This document shows positions 41,526 through 51,221 of a stretch of 64,000 bases of DNA, piece after piece. Every line of letters begins with the position of its first letter. Within the stretch, counting starts at the first letter, position 1. The stretch comes from Clostridia bacterium (lineage in GTDB: Bacteria; Bacillota; Clostridia; Christensenellales; Aristaeellaceae), in NCBI GenBank assembly GCA_017460395.1, contig JAFUBA010000167.1:1-64000 (forward strand), given 5' to 3'. The position numbers were made by a program, and so were the translations under genes. The notes under the pieces were generated by a model. The model was given only the letters and a program-made list of their open reading frames with translations, was not told the DNA's origin and did not search any database.

Positions 41526-42935
41526 TTGAAAATGACGGCGGAGAATCGTGCACAGCTGATGCTCAATGAACCTCTGCACAAGGTGATTCCGGGGCTTGCC
41601 GTGCCCACGATCATATCCATGCTGGTGACAGCCATCTACAACATGGCTGATACCTACTTTGTGTCCCAGATCAGTACAGAAGCCAGCGGCGCGGTGGGTG
41701 TGGTTTTTTCAGCCATGTCCATCATCCAGGCTCTGGCGTTTATGATCGGCATGGGCAGCGGAACCAATCTGTCCATCGCCCTGGGAGCCGGGCGGGACGA
41801 GGATGCGAAAACCTTCGTGTCTATGGCCTTCTTTACGGCATTTGTCTCCGGTCTTGTGCTCATGGCGGTGTGCAATCTGAACCTGGAGCGGCTTGTGCGC
41901 TTCCTCGGTGCGACGGATGAGATTACGCCGCATGCCATGGCCTATGCCAGCTATATTTTCTTTGCGGCGCCCTTTATGATGTCCTCCTTTGTGATGAACA
42001 ATCTCCTGAGATTCCAGGGGATGGCGGGCTATGCCATGGTCGGGATCACCACGGGCGGCATCCTGAACATCATTCTGGATCCGATCCTGATTTTTGCCCT
42101 GAACCTTGGAACGGCAGGTGCTGCGATTGCCACTGCCATTTCGCAGCTCATCAGCTTCCTGATCCTTCTTTTCATGTGCAACACGAAAAAGGAGATCATC
42201 CCGATCCGCCTGCGCAATTTCCGCCCGACCAGGCAGAAATACGGGCGAATCCTCTATAACGGCCTGCCCTCCCTCGGCCGGCAGGGCATTGCAAGTGTGG
42301 CAACGATCATCCTGAACCGTGTAGCTGGCGGGATCTCCACGGATCCTGCGACGGTGAACGCTGCCATCGCTGCCATGTCCATCGTGTCCAGGTTTGTCAT
42401 GTTCATCAACAGTGCAGTCATCGGCTTTGGGCAGGGGTTCCAGCCGGTGTGCAGCTTCTGCTACGGGGCAGGGAAGTACCGGCGGGTGCGGGAGGCCTAC
42501 TTTTACTGCGGCAAGGTGGCAACCGTGATCCTCCTGGTCCTGGGGTCAATCGCCATGCTGCTCAGCGAGCCGATCATCCGTCTCTTCCGCGCAGAGGATC
42601 TCCAGGTGGTATCCATCGGCACAACGGCCCTGAGGCTGCAGCTATTGACGCTGCCGCTCTGGGGATTCTACGTCATGTCCAACATGGCCACCCAGTCCAT
42701 GGGCTATGGGCTGTCATCCACCATCATCTCCAGTGCCAGACAGGGTATTTTCCTGATTCCCACCGTCCTGATCCTGCCGCACTTTTTCGGGATCCTGGGC
42801 CTTCAGCTGGCACAGCCGGTGGCAGATGTTCTGGCATTTATCCTTGCCGTGATCCTGATGCGGGGCATCATGAAAAAGCTTTCTCAGATGCCGGATAAGC
42901 CCCATCCCCTGGACCCCAAAGATCACGAAGTGTAA
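41526..42935 (+). CDS. MATE-family multidrug efflux transporter
   Basis: 469 residues with about twelve hydrophobic helices in two similar halves. The first half opens with KVIPGLAVPTIISMLVTAIYN and AD-TYFVSQIS, typical of NorM/DinF-type MATE proteins. GAGG at 41513-41516 is nine bases before TTG 41526, favouring that start over ATG 41532. It exports drugs, flavins or other cationic compounds using an ion gradient; the substrate is unknown. It is a single-gene unit. Confidence 0.9.
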   Translation: MKMTAENRAQLMLNEPLHKVIPGLAVPTIISMLVTAIYNMADTYFVSQISTEASGAVGVVFSAMSIIQALAFMIGMGSGTNLSIALGAGRDEDAKTFVSMAFFTAFVSGLVLMAVCNLNLERLVRFLGATDEITPHAMAYASYIFFAAPFMMSSFVMNNLLRFQGMAGYAMVGITTGGILNIILDPILIFALNLGTAGAAIATAISQLISFLILLFMCNTKKEIIPIRLRNFRPTRQKYGRILYNGLPSLGRQGIASVATIILNRVAGGISTDPATVNAAIAAMSIVSRFVMFINSAVIGFGQGFQPVCSFCYGAGKYRRVREAYFYCGKVATVILLVLGSIAMLLSEPIIRLFRAEDLQVVSIGTTALRLQLLTLPLWGFYVMSNMATQSMGYGLSSTIISSARQGIFLIPTVLILPHFFGILGLQLAQPVADVLAFILAVILMRGIMKKLSQMPDKPHPLDPKDHEV

Positions 42936-43127
42936 CTTGATGGTTTGGATCGTTACGTTAGATCGAAGTCTGACTCTTTTCAGCGTGATCTTTGTGCAGC
43001 GATCAACAAGGATCTCTCTGGTTTTTCCGGAGCTTCTATCTCTGAGCAGAGCGTTTTGATTTTCTGGCATGATAGATGTATAATCTCCATGCGTAATTCC
43101 TTCTTTCATGCAGTGAGGGGGAATAAA

Positions 43128-43153
43128 AAAGCAGAGGCTGCAACCTCTGCTTT
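43128..43153 (+). terminator. Terminator after the MATE gene
   Basis: AAAGCAGAGG and CCTCTGCTTT around a 6-base loop. It lies about 190 bp after the MATE stop; the stretch 42936-43127 holds only short unsupported frames. Confidence 0.6.
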
Positions 43154-43250
43154 CATTGTATAGAAGATAATGTACTTGTCTGGTAGTCAAGGAGTCATGG
43201 AAACTGAATAGGGCTGTTTGCTCGCAAACGGGATTGGCCCAAAGAATAAG

Positions 43251-43286
43251 AAAGATGCCATGCAGACTGTACTGCATGGCATCTTT
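43251..43286 (-). terminator. Terminator of the isomerase operon
   Basis: AAAGATGCCATGCAG and CTGCATGGCATCTTT, a 15-bp perfect stem with a 6-base loop, directly after the isomerase stop on the minus strand. Confidence 0.75.
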
Positions 43287-43291
43287 ATGTC

Positions 43292-44773
43292 TTACTTCAC
43301 AAAGGGATTCTCGGTGGGATAGGGCAGGGACTTGGGCTGGTTGTAAGCGATGTCCTTCACACCCAGGAAACGGAAGACCTCAAAGAGATACTTGCCGACA
43401 TGGCTGAAGGCCACAGCGCCGTGATGCGGATAGCGCTTCTCAATCAGCACGTGACGGTAGAAGCGGCCCATCTCATGGATGGCGAACACGCCGATGCCGC
43501 CGAAGGAGCGGGTCCTCACGTCGAGGATTTCGCCCTCTGCAATGTAGGAGCGCAGGTTGCCCTCGCTGTCGCACTGCAGACGGTAGAAGGTGATGTCGCT
43601 GGCTGCCAGGTCGCCCTCAAGGGTGCCGCGGGTGAAATCGGGCTCGCTGCCGGCGGGCTCCAGGAGACGGTGCTGGATCAGCTGATACTTCACCGCACGG
43701 TCGGAGCAAAGCTTGCACTCGGGCGTATTGCCGCAGTGGAAGCCCATGAAGGTGTCAGTGAGGGTGTAGTCATAGCGGCCCTTGATGTCGCTCTCCCACA
43801 TGGACTTGGGCACGGAGTTGTTGATGTCAAGCAGGGTGACAGGATCCGCAGACACGCACAGGCCGATGTACTCGCTCAGGGCGCCGTAGATGTCCACCTC
43901 GCAGCTGACCGGGATGCCGCGGCTGACCAGACGGGAGTTGACGTAGCAGGGCTCGAAGCCGAACTGGGAGGGGAAGGCGGGCCAGCACTTGTCGGCGAAG
44001 GCGACATACTTGCGGCTGCCCTTGTGATTCTCGGCCCAGTCAAGGAGCGTGAGCTCAAACTGTGCAAGACGGACGCTCATGTCCGGATAATAGGCGCCCT
44101 CGCCCATTTCCTTGGCCATGTCGGCGCACACCTCGGGGATACGGGGATCATTCTCGTGTTCCTTGTAGGACACGAGCAGATCCAGCTCGCTGTTCTCCTC
44201 GATCTCCACGCCCAGCTCATACAGGCCCTTGATGGGTGCATTGCAGGCAAAGAAGTCCTGGGGACGGGGTCCGAAGGTGATGATCTTGAGGTTGCGCACG
44301 CCGATGACCGCACGGGCCACGGGCACGAAGTCGCGGATCATCTCCACAATATCCTCGGCGGTGCCGACAGGATAGGAGGGGATGTAGCCCTTGAGGTGGC
44401 GCATACCAAGGTTGTAGGAGCAGTTCAACATGCCGCAGTAGGCATCGCCGCGGCCGTTGATCAGGTCACCGTCGCCCTCGGCGGCAGCAACGAACATGCA
44501 GGGACCGTCAAAGTTTTTGGCGATCAGGGTCTCGGGGGTCTCGGGGCCGAAGTTGCCGAGGAACACCACCAGGGCGTTGCACTCCTTGGCCTTCACGTCA
44601 TCTACGGCCTTGAGCATGTCCAGTTCGTTTTCCACGGTCACGGGACACTCATAGATGGCATCGCCGTAACACTTTGCGATAGCGGCACGGCGTGCCTCGG
44701 ACAGCTGGATCGGGAAACAGTCGCGGCTGACGGCGATCAGGCCCAGCTTGACCTCGGGGATGTTGGTCATCAT
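43292..44773 (-). CDS. L-fucose/L-arabinose-type sugar isomerase family protein
   Basis: 493 residues in the FucI/AraA-like fold: a Rossmann-like N-terminal domain (GLIAVSRDCFP; NALVVFLGNFGPETPE) and a C-terminal metal-site region with CEVDIYGALSEYIGL (candidate Glu ligand), DINN and GFHCGNTPECKLC. GGAGGTAGA lies upstream of the ATG. The family interconverts aldoses and ketoses. The following xylulokinase suggests the ketose is D-xylulose or a similar pentulose, so it may supply a non-standard xylose or arabinose route. Exact substrate unknown. Confidence 0.78.
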   Translation of the reverse strand: MMTNIPEVKLGLIAVSRDCFPIQLSEARRAAIAKCYGDAIYECPVTVENELDMLKAVDDVKAKECNALVVFLGNFGPETPETLIAKNFDGPCMFVAAAEGDGDLINGRGDAYCGMLNCSYNLGMRHLKGYIPSYPVGTAEDIVEMIRDFVPVARAVIGVRNLKIITFGPRPQDFFACNAPIKGLYELGVEIEENSELDLLVSYKEHENDPRIPEVCADMAKEMGEGAYYPDMSVRLAQFELTLLDWAENHKGSRKYVAFADKCWPAFPSQFGFEPCYVNSRLVSRGIPVSCEVDIYGALSEYIGLCVSADPVTLLDINNSVPKSMWESDIKGRYDYTLTDTFMGFHCGNTPECKLCSDRAVKYQLIQHRLLEPAGSEPDFTRGTLEGDLAASDITFYRLQCDSEGNLRSYIAEGEILDVRTRSFGGIGVFAIHEMGRFYRHVLIEKRYPHHGAVAFSHVGKYLFEVFRFLGVKDIAYNQPKSLPYPTENPFVK

Positions 44774-44883
44774 GTGAATCTACCTCCAGATAAAAGAATA
44801 GTAAAATGGAAAATAAGGAAAGAATGGAAAAATGGAAAGAATGGAATATATAGCGGGCATTCCATGAAAAAGGGAGAGCCTTT

Positions 44884-46407
44884 TTACATGGAGGCCAGAC
44901 ATGCGTAGGCATCCTTCAGGGAAGGATAGAGGGAAGTGTAGAGCTGGAAGAAAGGCTCATAGGCCTCGCTCCGGGCCTGGTCGGGCAGGAGAGGATCACT
45001 CTCCTGGATCATGGTCCTGCAAGCATCCGGGACGGTAGAATACAGTCCCACGGCTGTGCCGGCCAGAATAGCGGCACCCAGGGCCGGGCCTTCCGTGTTC
45101 TGCACGGTCTTGACGGGCATACCGAAGATGTCGGCCATCATCTGACGCCAGAAGGGGCTCTTGGCACCGCCGCCGCAGGCCAGCATGCTCTGGGGCACAA
45201 CCTGCATGCCGCGCAGAATATCCAGGTTCTGCCGCTGGGAGTACATGACGCCCTCCGTCACGGCACGGAGAAGATCGCGGCGGGTGTGCATGGCGCTGAG
45301 GCCGATGAAGGCGCCGCGGGCATTGGAATCAAGCAGCGGGCTGCGCTCGCCCATCAGATAGGGCAGGAACAGGAGCCGGTTGGCACCGATGGGGCTCTTT
45401 GCGGCCTCCTCGTTCATGAGGACATAGGGATCTGTACCCATGAGCTTTGCCGTCTCGATCTCGGCGCCTGCGAACTGGTCGCGGAACCACTTGAGGGAGA
45501 GGCCGGCGGAGAGGGTACAGCTCATGACGGTGTAGGCACCGGGGACGGCAGAGCAGAAGGTGTGCACGCGCCCCTCAGGATCGATCTGCACGGAGTCCGC
45601 ATGCGCGTAGACCACGCCGCTGGTGCCGATGGTGGTGAAGGCCTTGCCGACCTCGGCCACGCCGGTCCCAATGGCGCCTGCCATGTTGTCGGCAGCGCCG
45701 CCGCACACGGGCATTCCTTCCCTGAGGCCGGTCAGCTTTGCGGCCTCGGCGGTGATGTGGCCCACCACATCGCTGGCCTCATAGAGCTCGGGCAGCATGC
45801 CCATGGGGACATCCATGGCGCCGGCGATCTCCTCGGACCAGCGCCGGTTCGGCACATCCAGCATGTTGGTGCCGCTGGCGTCGCTCATCTCGCTGGCGAA
45901 AAGACCTGTGAGACGATAGCGCACATAGTCCTTGGGCAGGAGGATATGCTTTGCCTTTGCCCAGACCTCGGGCTCATGGCCCTGGACCCACAGGATCTTC
46001 CCTGCGGTAAACCCGGTGAGGGCGGGATTGGCGGAGATGGCAATCAAACGCTCCTTGCCGATGCGCCGGGTGAGGTCATCGCACTCATCGCCGGTGCGGC
46101 CGTCGCACCATAGAATGGAGCGGCGAAGGACATTGCCGTCATCGTCTGTGAGGACAAGGCCGTGCATCTGGCCGGAAATGCCAAGACAGGCCACATTGGC
46201 AGGGTCGACGGAGGACGCTTCCAGCACTTCCCGGACGGTGGTGCAGGTGGCCTGCCACCAGTCTTCGGGATCCTGCTCTGCCCAGCCATTCTTCGGCTGA
46301 TGCAGAGGGTATTCGACGGTGGCGGAGGCAACAGCCCTGCCGCTCTCATCGAAAAGAACCGTTTTCGTGCCGGATGTGCCCAGATCGACACCAAGAAGAT
46401 AGGTCAT
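44884..46407 (-). CDS. xylB: Xylulokinase
   Basis: 507 residues from ATG 46407 (AAAGGG upstream; a GTG at 46416 is possible). FGGY kinase fold: YLLGVDLGTSGTKTVLFD at the start (ATP phosphate loop), GISGQMHGLVL, which is characteristic of xylulokinases, and CGGAADNMAGAIG with the catalytic Asp. It makes D-xylulose 5-phosphate, feeding the pentose phosphate pathway. A TATAAT -10 lies on the minus strand at 46464-46469 without a good -35. Its downstream partner is the isomerase. Confidence 0.9.
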   Translation of the reverse strand: MTYLLGVDLGTSGTKTVLFDESGRAVASATVEYPLHQPKNGWAEQDPEDWWQATCTTVREVLEASSVDPANVACLGISGQMHGLVLTDDDGNVLRRSILWCDGRTGDECDDLTRRIGKERLIAISANPALTGFTAGKILWVQGHEPEVWAKAKHILLPKDYVRYRLTGLFASEMSDASGTNMLDVPNRRWSEEIAGAMDVPMGMLPELYEASDVVGHITAEAAKLTGLREGMPVCGGAADNMAGAIGTGVAEVGKAFTTIGTSGVVYAHADSVQIDPEGRVHTFCSAVPGAYTVMSCTLSAGLSLKWFRDQFAGAEIETAKLMGTDPYVLMNEEAAKSPIGANRLLFLPYLMGERSPLLDSNARGAFIGLSAMHTRRDLLRAVTEGVMYSQRQNLDILRGMQVVPQSMLACGGGAKSPFWRQMMADIFGMPVKTVQNTEGPALGAAILAGTAVGLYSTVPDACRTMIQESDPLLPDQARSEAYEPFFQLYTSLYPSLKDAYACLASM

Positions 46408-46507
46408 GGTGGACACCCTTTCTTACATACGTAAAAATTTGCGAAGTTCGTTTGCTGAAAGAAATTATACACAGATGGAACGAAAAAGAAAACAGGAGAC
46501 AGGGCGC

Positions 46508-48958
46508 TCAGCGGATATCCCACACAGAGCGGACGCGAAGGGACTCTGCACTGCCTCGCAGGATCCGAAGGCTCCTGCTGCCCGGGTTCATGTCAAAGAA
46601 ATTGTCGCTGAGGAGAAGATCTCCGTCCTCTGCGTAGATCTCGACCTTTGATGCAAACGCGCTGGCATGGACCGTGATCTCATCCCCTGACCTTGAGAGG
46701 GTCAGATGCGGGTTGCGAAAACGGAAGTGCTTGGGCGGGCAGAAGAGCGTGCAGCTGTCAGACACGGTGATCCCGCCTGCTTCCATGGAGTAGGAGAGGT
46801 ACACACCATAGGGGTCCTCGCCCGGGAAAAACAGATCCTCCGACCATACGGCACTCAGCGCCGGGCACAGGAGGGAGACGGTGCCGTCCTTCAGAATCGA
46901 TCCGTCGGGCCGCCGGAGCGACCAGGTAATCCTGCCCTCCACGGGGGAGAAGGTTTCGTTGGAAATGTTCAGCCGTGCCTTCAGGTGCACACTGGACAGG
47001 GGCGTATCTGCGTTCACGTTCTCCCTCTGGGAGAGGATCCCGTCCTCCTCGCAGCTGAGAAGCACCGGCGAGAAGAAATGCTTTGCCTGATAGTGCAGCG
47101 CCTTCCAGCGGCCGAAGTAGTCGATGGAGGCCCAGCTGGCCACCGGCCAGCAGTCGTTGAGCTGCCAGATGATGGCGCCCATGCATTCGCCCCGGTGCCG
47201 CCGCCAGTGCTCCACTCCGCAGCGGATGGCGTCTGCCTGCAGCAGCTGGGAGGCATAGACAAGGGTGTCAAAGGAGGAGGGGTAGAGATAAGTCTGCGCC
47301 ATATACGTCATGATCTTGCCGTTGGCTGCGTGATTGCGCTGGTGCTTTTCCATGACGTAGGAGAAGATGTTCCTGTCCCCCGGCAGCGTGTAGGCTTCAA
47401 TGGTTCTCATGGGCGGGAAGGACTGGAAGCCGAACTCCGACACAAAGCGGAACTGGTGGTTCCTGTAGTCCGTAAACGGCTTGCCGCCGTGCCATACATC
47501 CCAGTAATGGACATCGCCCCGCCTTGGATCGGATGGCGCATCGAAGGCGCCGCCGGAGGAGGGGGAGGAGGGCCAGTAGGGGCGGTCCGGATCCAGTCGG
47601 GACACGGCCTTTGGGAGAATGTATTCAAAGAGTTTGATGTAATCGGCAGAAAAGATGGGCCCGTGGGGATACCAGTGGCCTGTCACGGCAGACTCCACCT
47701 CGTTGTTGCCGCACCAGAGGGCAAGGGATGGATGATGGCGGAGCCGGACAATGTTGTCCCGGAATTCCGCCCGGATATTCTCCTCAAAGGAGGGTGTCAG
47801 GCGGTAGACCGCGCAGGCGAACATGAAGTCCTGCCATACGAGAAGGCCCAGCTCATCACACAGGTCAAAGAAGAAGTCGTCGGGGTAGTATCCGCCGCCC
47901 CAGACACGGATGCAGTTGAAATGGGCGGATACGGCGTCCTCCAGCAGCTGCCGCGTGCGCGATGGCGTCACGCGGGAGAGAAGGGAATCCTCCGGAATGT
48001 AGTCAGCGCCCATGCAGAAGATGTCCACACCGTTGACGCGCAGGAAGAAGCCCTCGCCCTGTCCGTCTGCATCCTTTGGCCGCCTGAGCTCAAGGGACCT
48101 CAGGCCGATCTTTCTCTCCCACAGATCCAGGGGTGTGCCGCCCGGCGTGCACAGCTCCACCCTCAGGGTATACAGCGGCTGGGCACCGTAGCCGTTTGGC
48201 CACCACAGCTGGGGCGAGGGAACCTCCAGCTGGTCGGAGGAGGTCCGCACACGCTCCTTTCCCTCGGGAGAGAGGAGGATGGTCTGGAAGGTGAAGTCCC
48301 GCTCCGGGAAATCCTCATAGAGCTCCGGCTGTATGCGAAGGGTGACACGGCCTGCCTGGTGCACCTGCCGTACCATGACGGAGCGCAGCTTCGGCGTGGA
48401 GACGGCCCAGAGGTACACGGGGCGGAAGATGCCTGCATCCGGCAGGCGGGGGCCCCAGTCCCAGCCGAACATGCAGTGAGACTTGCGGAGCATGGGATAG
48501 CCCGGCAGCGCATCCGTGGAGCCGTAGGTCGGGGTGGCTTTCTGGGCATCCCGGATGAGCTGGAGTGGTGAGCGGATGAGCAGGGTCAGCGTGTTCTTCC
48601 CGGGTTTCAGATACGGCTTTACGTCGATCTGCCATGTCCGGTGCATATTGACCGCCTCAAAGAGGAACTGGCCGTTCAGGCTGACCTCGGCGACCGTGTC
48701 CAGACCCTCGAACACGAGGTAGACCTGGATGGCGGCCAGAAGCTGATCGTCCGGCTCAAACGTCCGTTCATACACCCAGTCATGCTCCATCAGGGGCAGG
48801 GCCAGATCCTCCTGGTCGCGGAAGAAGGGATCGGGCATGAGCCCTTGTTCCAGGAGCGTGCCATAGACCGTGCCCGGGACGATGCAGGGGATGGCAGTGG
48901 ACTCGTCTGCGCGCCGCAGTGTCCAGGTGCCGTCAAGGGGCAGAATATGTCTGTACAT
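46508..48958 (-). CDS. Beta-mannosidase, glycoside hydrolase family 2
   Basis: 816 residues from ATG 48958; the upstream ATG at 48964 is too close to the GGAG site. The N-terminal sugar-binding jelly roll has LDGTWTLRRADES and HDWVYERTF; the barrel carries the acid/base E420 in LWCGNNEVES and the nucleophile E508 in FVSEFGFQSFP. KSHCMFGWDWGPRLPDAG is typical of bacterial beta-mannosidases. No signal peptide: it removes mannose from the ends of imported beta-manno-oligosaccharides. It lies 49 bp after the Gx-transporter gene on the same strand. Confidence 0.9.
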   Translation of the reverse strand: MYRHILPLDGTWTLRRADESTAIPCIVPGTVYGTLLEQGLMPDPFFRDQEDLALPLMEHDWVYERTFEPDDQLLAAIQVYLVFEGLDTVAEVSLNGQFLFEAVNMHRTWQIDVKPYLKPGKNTLTLLIRSPLQLIRDAQKATPTYGSTDALPGYPMLRKSHCMFGWDWGPRLPDAGIFRPVYLWAVSTPKLRSVMVRQVHQAGRVTLRIQPELYEDFPERDFTFQTILLSPEGKERVRTSSDQLEVPSPQLWWPNGYGAQPLYTLRVELCTPGGTPLDLWERKIGLRSLELRRPKDADGQGEGFFLRVNGVDIFCMGADYIPEDSLLSRVTPSRTRQLLEDAVSAHFNCIRVWGGGYYPDDFFFDLCDELGLLVWQDFMFACAVYRLTPSFEENIRAEFRDNIVRLRHHPSLALWCGNNEVESAVTGHWYPHGPIFSADYIKLFEYILPKAVSRLDPDRPYWPSSPSSGGAFDAPSDPRRGDVHYWDVWHGGKPFTDYRNHQFRFVSEFGFQSFPPMRTIEAYTLPGDRNIFSYVMEKHQRNHAANGKIMTYMAQTYLYPSSFDTLVYASQLLQADAIRCGVEHWRRHRGECMGAIIWQLNDCWPVASWASIDYFGRWKALHYQAKHFFSPVLLSCEEDGILSQRENVNADTPLSSVHLKARLNISNETFSPVEGRITWSLRRPDGSILKDGTVSLLCPALSAVWSEDLFFPGEDPYGVYLSYSMEAGGITVSDSCTLFCPPKHFRFRNPHLTLSRSGDEITVHASAFASKVEIYAEDGDLLLSDNFFDMNPGSRSLRILRGSAESLRVRSVWDIR

Positions 48959-49006
48959 ACGCATATCTCCATGTGACAAATTGCCGTGAAGGCAGCAGAC
49001 ACACAA

Positions 49007-49753
49007 TCACAGGGGCGGCCGGCTGGCGTCGGTGATGGTGATGGGCGCCTCTGTCCCGTCCAGGGACTCGATGGTGATCGTGACAGAGCCCGCCTCCACG
49101 TGATGCATGCTTTGCCAGGCAAAGAAGCCGCCCAGGCAGATGCAGAGAAGGGAGACAGCCACGAGCAGGAGGGAGCGGACGCCGCGGAGCTTTTCGGGTG
49201 CGTGCCAGTGCGCGCTCTTCAGATGCCGCATGACCTGGCTGGCGGCCGTGCCCGTGAGGGTGCCGCATACAAGCCCTGTGATCATCAGAAGGCCAAGATA
49301 CCCCATGATCGCATCCGGTGTGTGCAGGATGAGGATTGCCATGATGGTCTGCCCTGCGTTGTGCAGCATGCCGCCCGCCATGGAGACGGGAACGGGATGA
49401 ATGCCGGGGATCAGGTGCAGAAGCGTCATGCCGGTCAGGGACATGAGCCCTCCGGCAAAGGCGTACATCATGGCAGAGACGCCGCCAAACATGAGGCCGG
49501 AGAGAACTACCTTCAGGGTCATGAGAATGAAGGTGGTCGGGATGTCCAGCATGTAGACGGCAAAAATGAGAATCGAGTTGGAAAGGCCCAGCTTGATGCC
49601 CGGCACACCCAGGGAGGGCAGCATGCTCTCCAGCCAGCCCAGCACCAGCATGACGGCAAGCAGCATGGCGGAGAGGGACAGGCGGAAGGTGGCCTGCTTT
49701 CTCTGCTCACGATCGGAAAAATAGGACTTGTGATTGTCCATGTGCGCGCTCAT
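49007..49753 (-). CDS. Gx transporter family membrane protein (HepPP synthase subunit I-like)
   Basis: 248 residues from ATG 49753, overlapping the preceding gene's stop. About six hydrophobic helices. LGWLESMLPSLGVPGIKLGL followed by SNSILIF is the family signature, shared with 'heptaprenyl diphosphate synthase component I' and ECF-like S proteins. GGMLHNAGQT is a second conserved stretch. A C-terminal tail beyond the last helix ends outside. Usually found with NusG domain II and FAD:protein FMN transferase genes in redox membrane systems; the transferase is absent here. Confidence 0.8.
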   Translation of the reverse strand: MSAHMDNHKSYFSDREQRKQATFRLSLSAMLLAVMLVLGWLESMLPSLGVPGIKLGLSNSILIFAVYMLDIPTTFILMTLKVVLSGLMFGGVSAMMYAFAGGLMSLTGMTLLHLIPGIHPVPVSMAGGMLHNAGQTIMAILILHTPDAIMGYLGLLMITGLVCGTLTGTAASQVMRHLKSAHWHAPEKLRGVRSLLLVAVSLLCICLGGFFAWQSMHHVEAGSVTITIESLDGTEAPITITDASRPPL

Positions 49754-50208
49754 TTGGCCTCCTCGGAAACTTCCTGCGTGGCATACAGCTCCAGGACCTC
49801 CTCCGGCGTATACAGCTCCAGGGAGACCTGATTGGGCAGGCAGATGATCCATCCGCCAAGAAGGCGTTCATGCCGGTTTTCCAATGTCACGCTGCCCTGC
49901 TGCACGCAGTCCTGATTTTCACAGGTGGAAGATTCCATATTGACACCGTCCGGCGTCAGATGGATGACGTTGACGATCTCTGTGCCGTCCGTGGCCGTCT
50001 GGCGTATGGGCAGGGAATACTCGCCCTCCTCTGGAAGGGGCAGCCAGTAAGCACCATCCGTGAGCCGGAGCAGTACATAGCCCGGTGCCGGGTGCGGCTG
50101 AGCGGCGTCCTCTTCCTCGGAGAAGGCCGGGCGGGATGCATACGGGAAAAGGATCCAGCATAGAACGATAGACAGCACAAAGAGACGCCTTGGAGAAAAT
50201 TTGCACAT
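49750..50208 (-). CDS. NusG domain II-containing secreted protein
   Basis: 152 residues. A signal or anchor segment (RLFVLSIVLCWILFPYAS, about 8-25) is followed by a small beta-barrel domain with VIHLTPDGVNMESSTCENQ, DCVQQG, and RLLGGWIICLPNQVSLEL. This matches the stand-alone 'NusG domain II' family, with its C-x-x-x-x-C pair in CENQDC. It is the first gene of a pair with the Gx transporter (4-bp overlap). Function unknown; probable extracytoplasmic redox or assembly role. Confidence 0.8.
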   Translation of the reverse strand: MCKFSPRRLFVLSIVLCWILFPYASRPAFSEEEDAAQPHPAPGYVLLRLTDGAYWLPLPEEGEYSLPIRQTATDGTEIVNVIHLTPDGVNMESSTCENQDCVQQGSVTLENRHERLLGGWIICLPNQVSLELYTPEEVLELYATQEVSEEAK

Positions 50209-50436
50209 ATCAGTCTCCGAATCTGCGAAGATAGAGATCTTTCTATAAATAGAGTTCGTTCATCAACCGGGTTCATGAAGGAGACGCGGGCAGATGCGTG
50301 CGCCCCCGGAGAACTCAGAGGTTACTTTCGTGAAAAATTGTACTCGCGAACATACTGGGTGTCAAACCGGAAGATGCCTGAAAAGCCATATGAGAGGCGG
50401 ATGCACACGAATTTTTAAAAAAGATCAGGAAGCACC

Positions 50437-50473
50437 TTGACACGCACAATTCAATTGCGTAAAATTGAATTGT
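50437..50473 (+). promoter_or_regulatory. Promoter with two OhrR-like boxes
   Basis: TTGACA (50437-50442), 17-bp spacer, TAAAAT (50460-50465). ACAATTCAATTG (50446-50457) and AAAATTGAATTGT (50461-50473) each resemble the OhrR site TACAATT-N-AATTGTA; their centres are 15 bp apart and together they form a 10-bp perfect inverted repeat. Bound OhrR would block RNA polymerase. The rest of 50209-50647 contains no gene. Confidence 0.75.
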
Positions 50474-50647
50474 TCTCAATCGAACCCCCTGCATCAGGGG
50501 CGAAGGGAGAACAAAACAGATGCTTTTCCCGGGAGAAAAGCAGATTGATCATGATTTTGTGATCAATTGGCATTCGGTCTGGGCATCAAGCCGGATACCA
50601 GTTGAACATGGACCGATCGATATGGAAATAGAAAGGAGCAAAACACG

Positions 50648-51187
50648 ATGAGTTTTTATGATTACAGCGTGACGGATCCCAAGGGCAATGAGGTGTCCAT
50701 GAATCAGTTCGCCGGCAAGGTGGTGCTGGTGGTGAACACGGCGACCGGCTGCGGCTTCACGCCTCACTACAAGGACCTGGAGAGCATGTGGGAGAAATTC
50801 CACGATCAGGGCCTTGAGATCGTGGACGTGCCCTGCAACCAGTTTGCGGGCCAGACCCCCGGTACGGACGATGAGATCCATGAGTTCTGCACCCTCAAGT
50901 ACAACACCCAGTTCCCGCAGATGAAAAAGAGCGATGTGAACGGCGAGAACGAGCTGCCCCTGTATACCTTCCTCAAGTCCCAGAAGGGCTTTGAAGGCTT
51001 CCATGGTCCTGCCGGTCTGATGCTCTCCGGCGTGGTCAAGAAGTTCCATCCCGACTACAAGGAGACCCCGGACATCAAGTGGAACTTCACCAAGTTTGTG
51101 GTGGATCGTCAGGGCAATGTGGTGGCACGCTTTGAGCCCACTGCATCCATGAAGGACGTCGAGAAATGCGTGGAGAAGCTCCTGTAA
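50648..51187 (+). CDS. Glutathione peroxidase family protein (thiol peroxidase)
   Basis: 179 residues, thioredoxin fold. The peroxidatic Cys is C35 in NTATGCGFT (Cys, not Sec), with the catalytic Gln in CNQFAGQTP and Trp in KWNFTKF. Cys-type bacterial GPx proteins usually take electrons from thioredoxin, and a thioredoxin gene lies at the end of this operon. GAAAGGAGC precedes the ATG. It reduces organic and hydrogen peroxides. Induction by OhrR release is expected from the promoter boxes. Confidence 0.92.
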   Translation: MSFYDYSVTDPKGNEVSMNQFAGKVVLVVNTATGCGFTPHYKDLESMWEKFHDQGLEIVDVPCNQFAGQTPGTDDEIHEFCTLKYNTQFPQMKKSDVNGENELPLYTFLKSQKGFEGFHGPAGLMLSGVVKKFHPDYKETPDIKWNFTKFVVDRQGNVVARFEPTASMKDVEKCVEKLL

Positions 51188-51221
51188 GCTCCGGCAGATC
51201 TCGTATGAAGCGGGAGTAAAC

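Noticed and set aside
42945..43163. 72-residue frame between the MATE and isomerase genes
   Set aside because: No ribosome site or domain, and it runs through the terminator at 43128.
43400..44908. 502-residue open frame antisense to the sugar isomerase
   Set aside because: Rich in Gly, Ala, His and Val with no domain; typical shadow of a GC-rich gene whose sense product is a clear enzyme.
46706..48571. 621-residue frame antisense to the beta-mannosidase
   Set aside because: Sense strand carries all GH2 catalytic motifs; the antisense frame has none.
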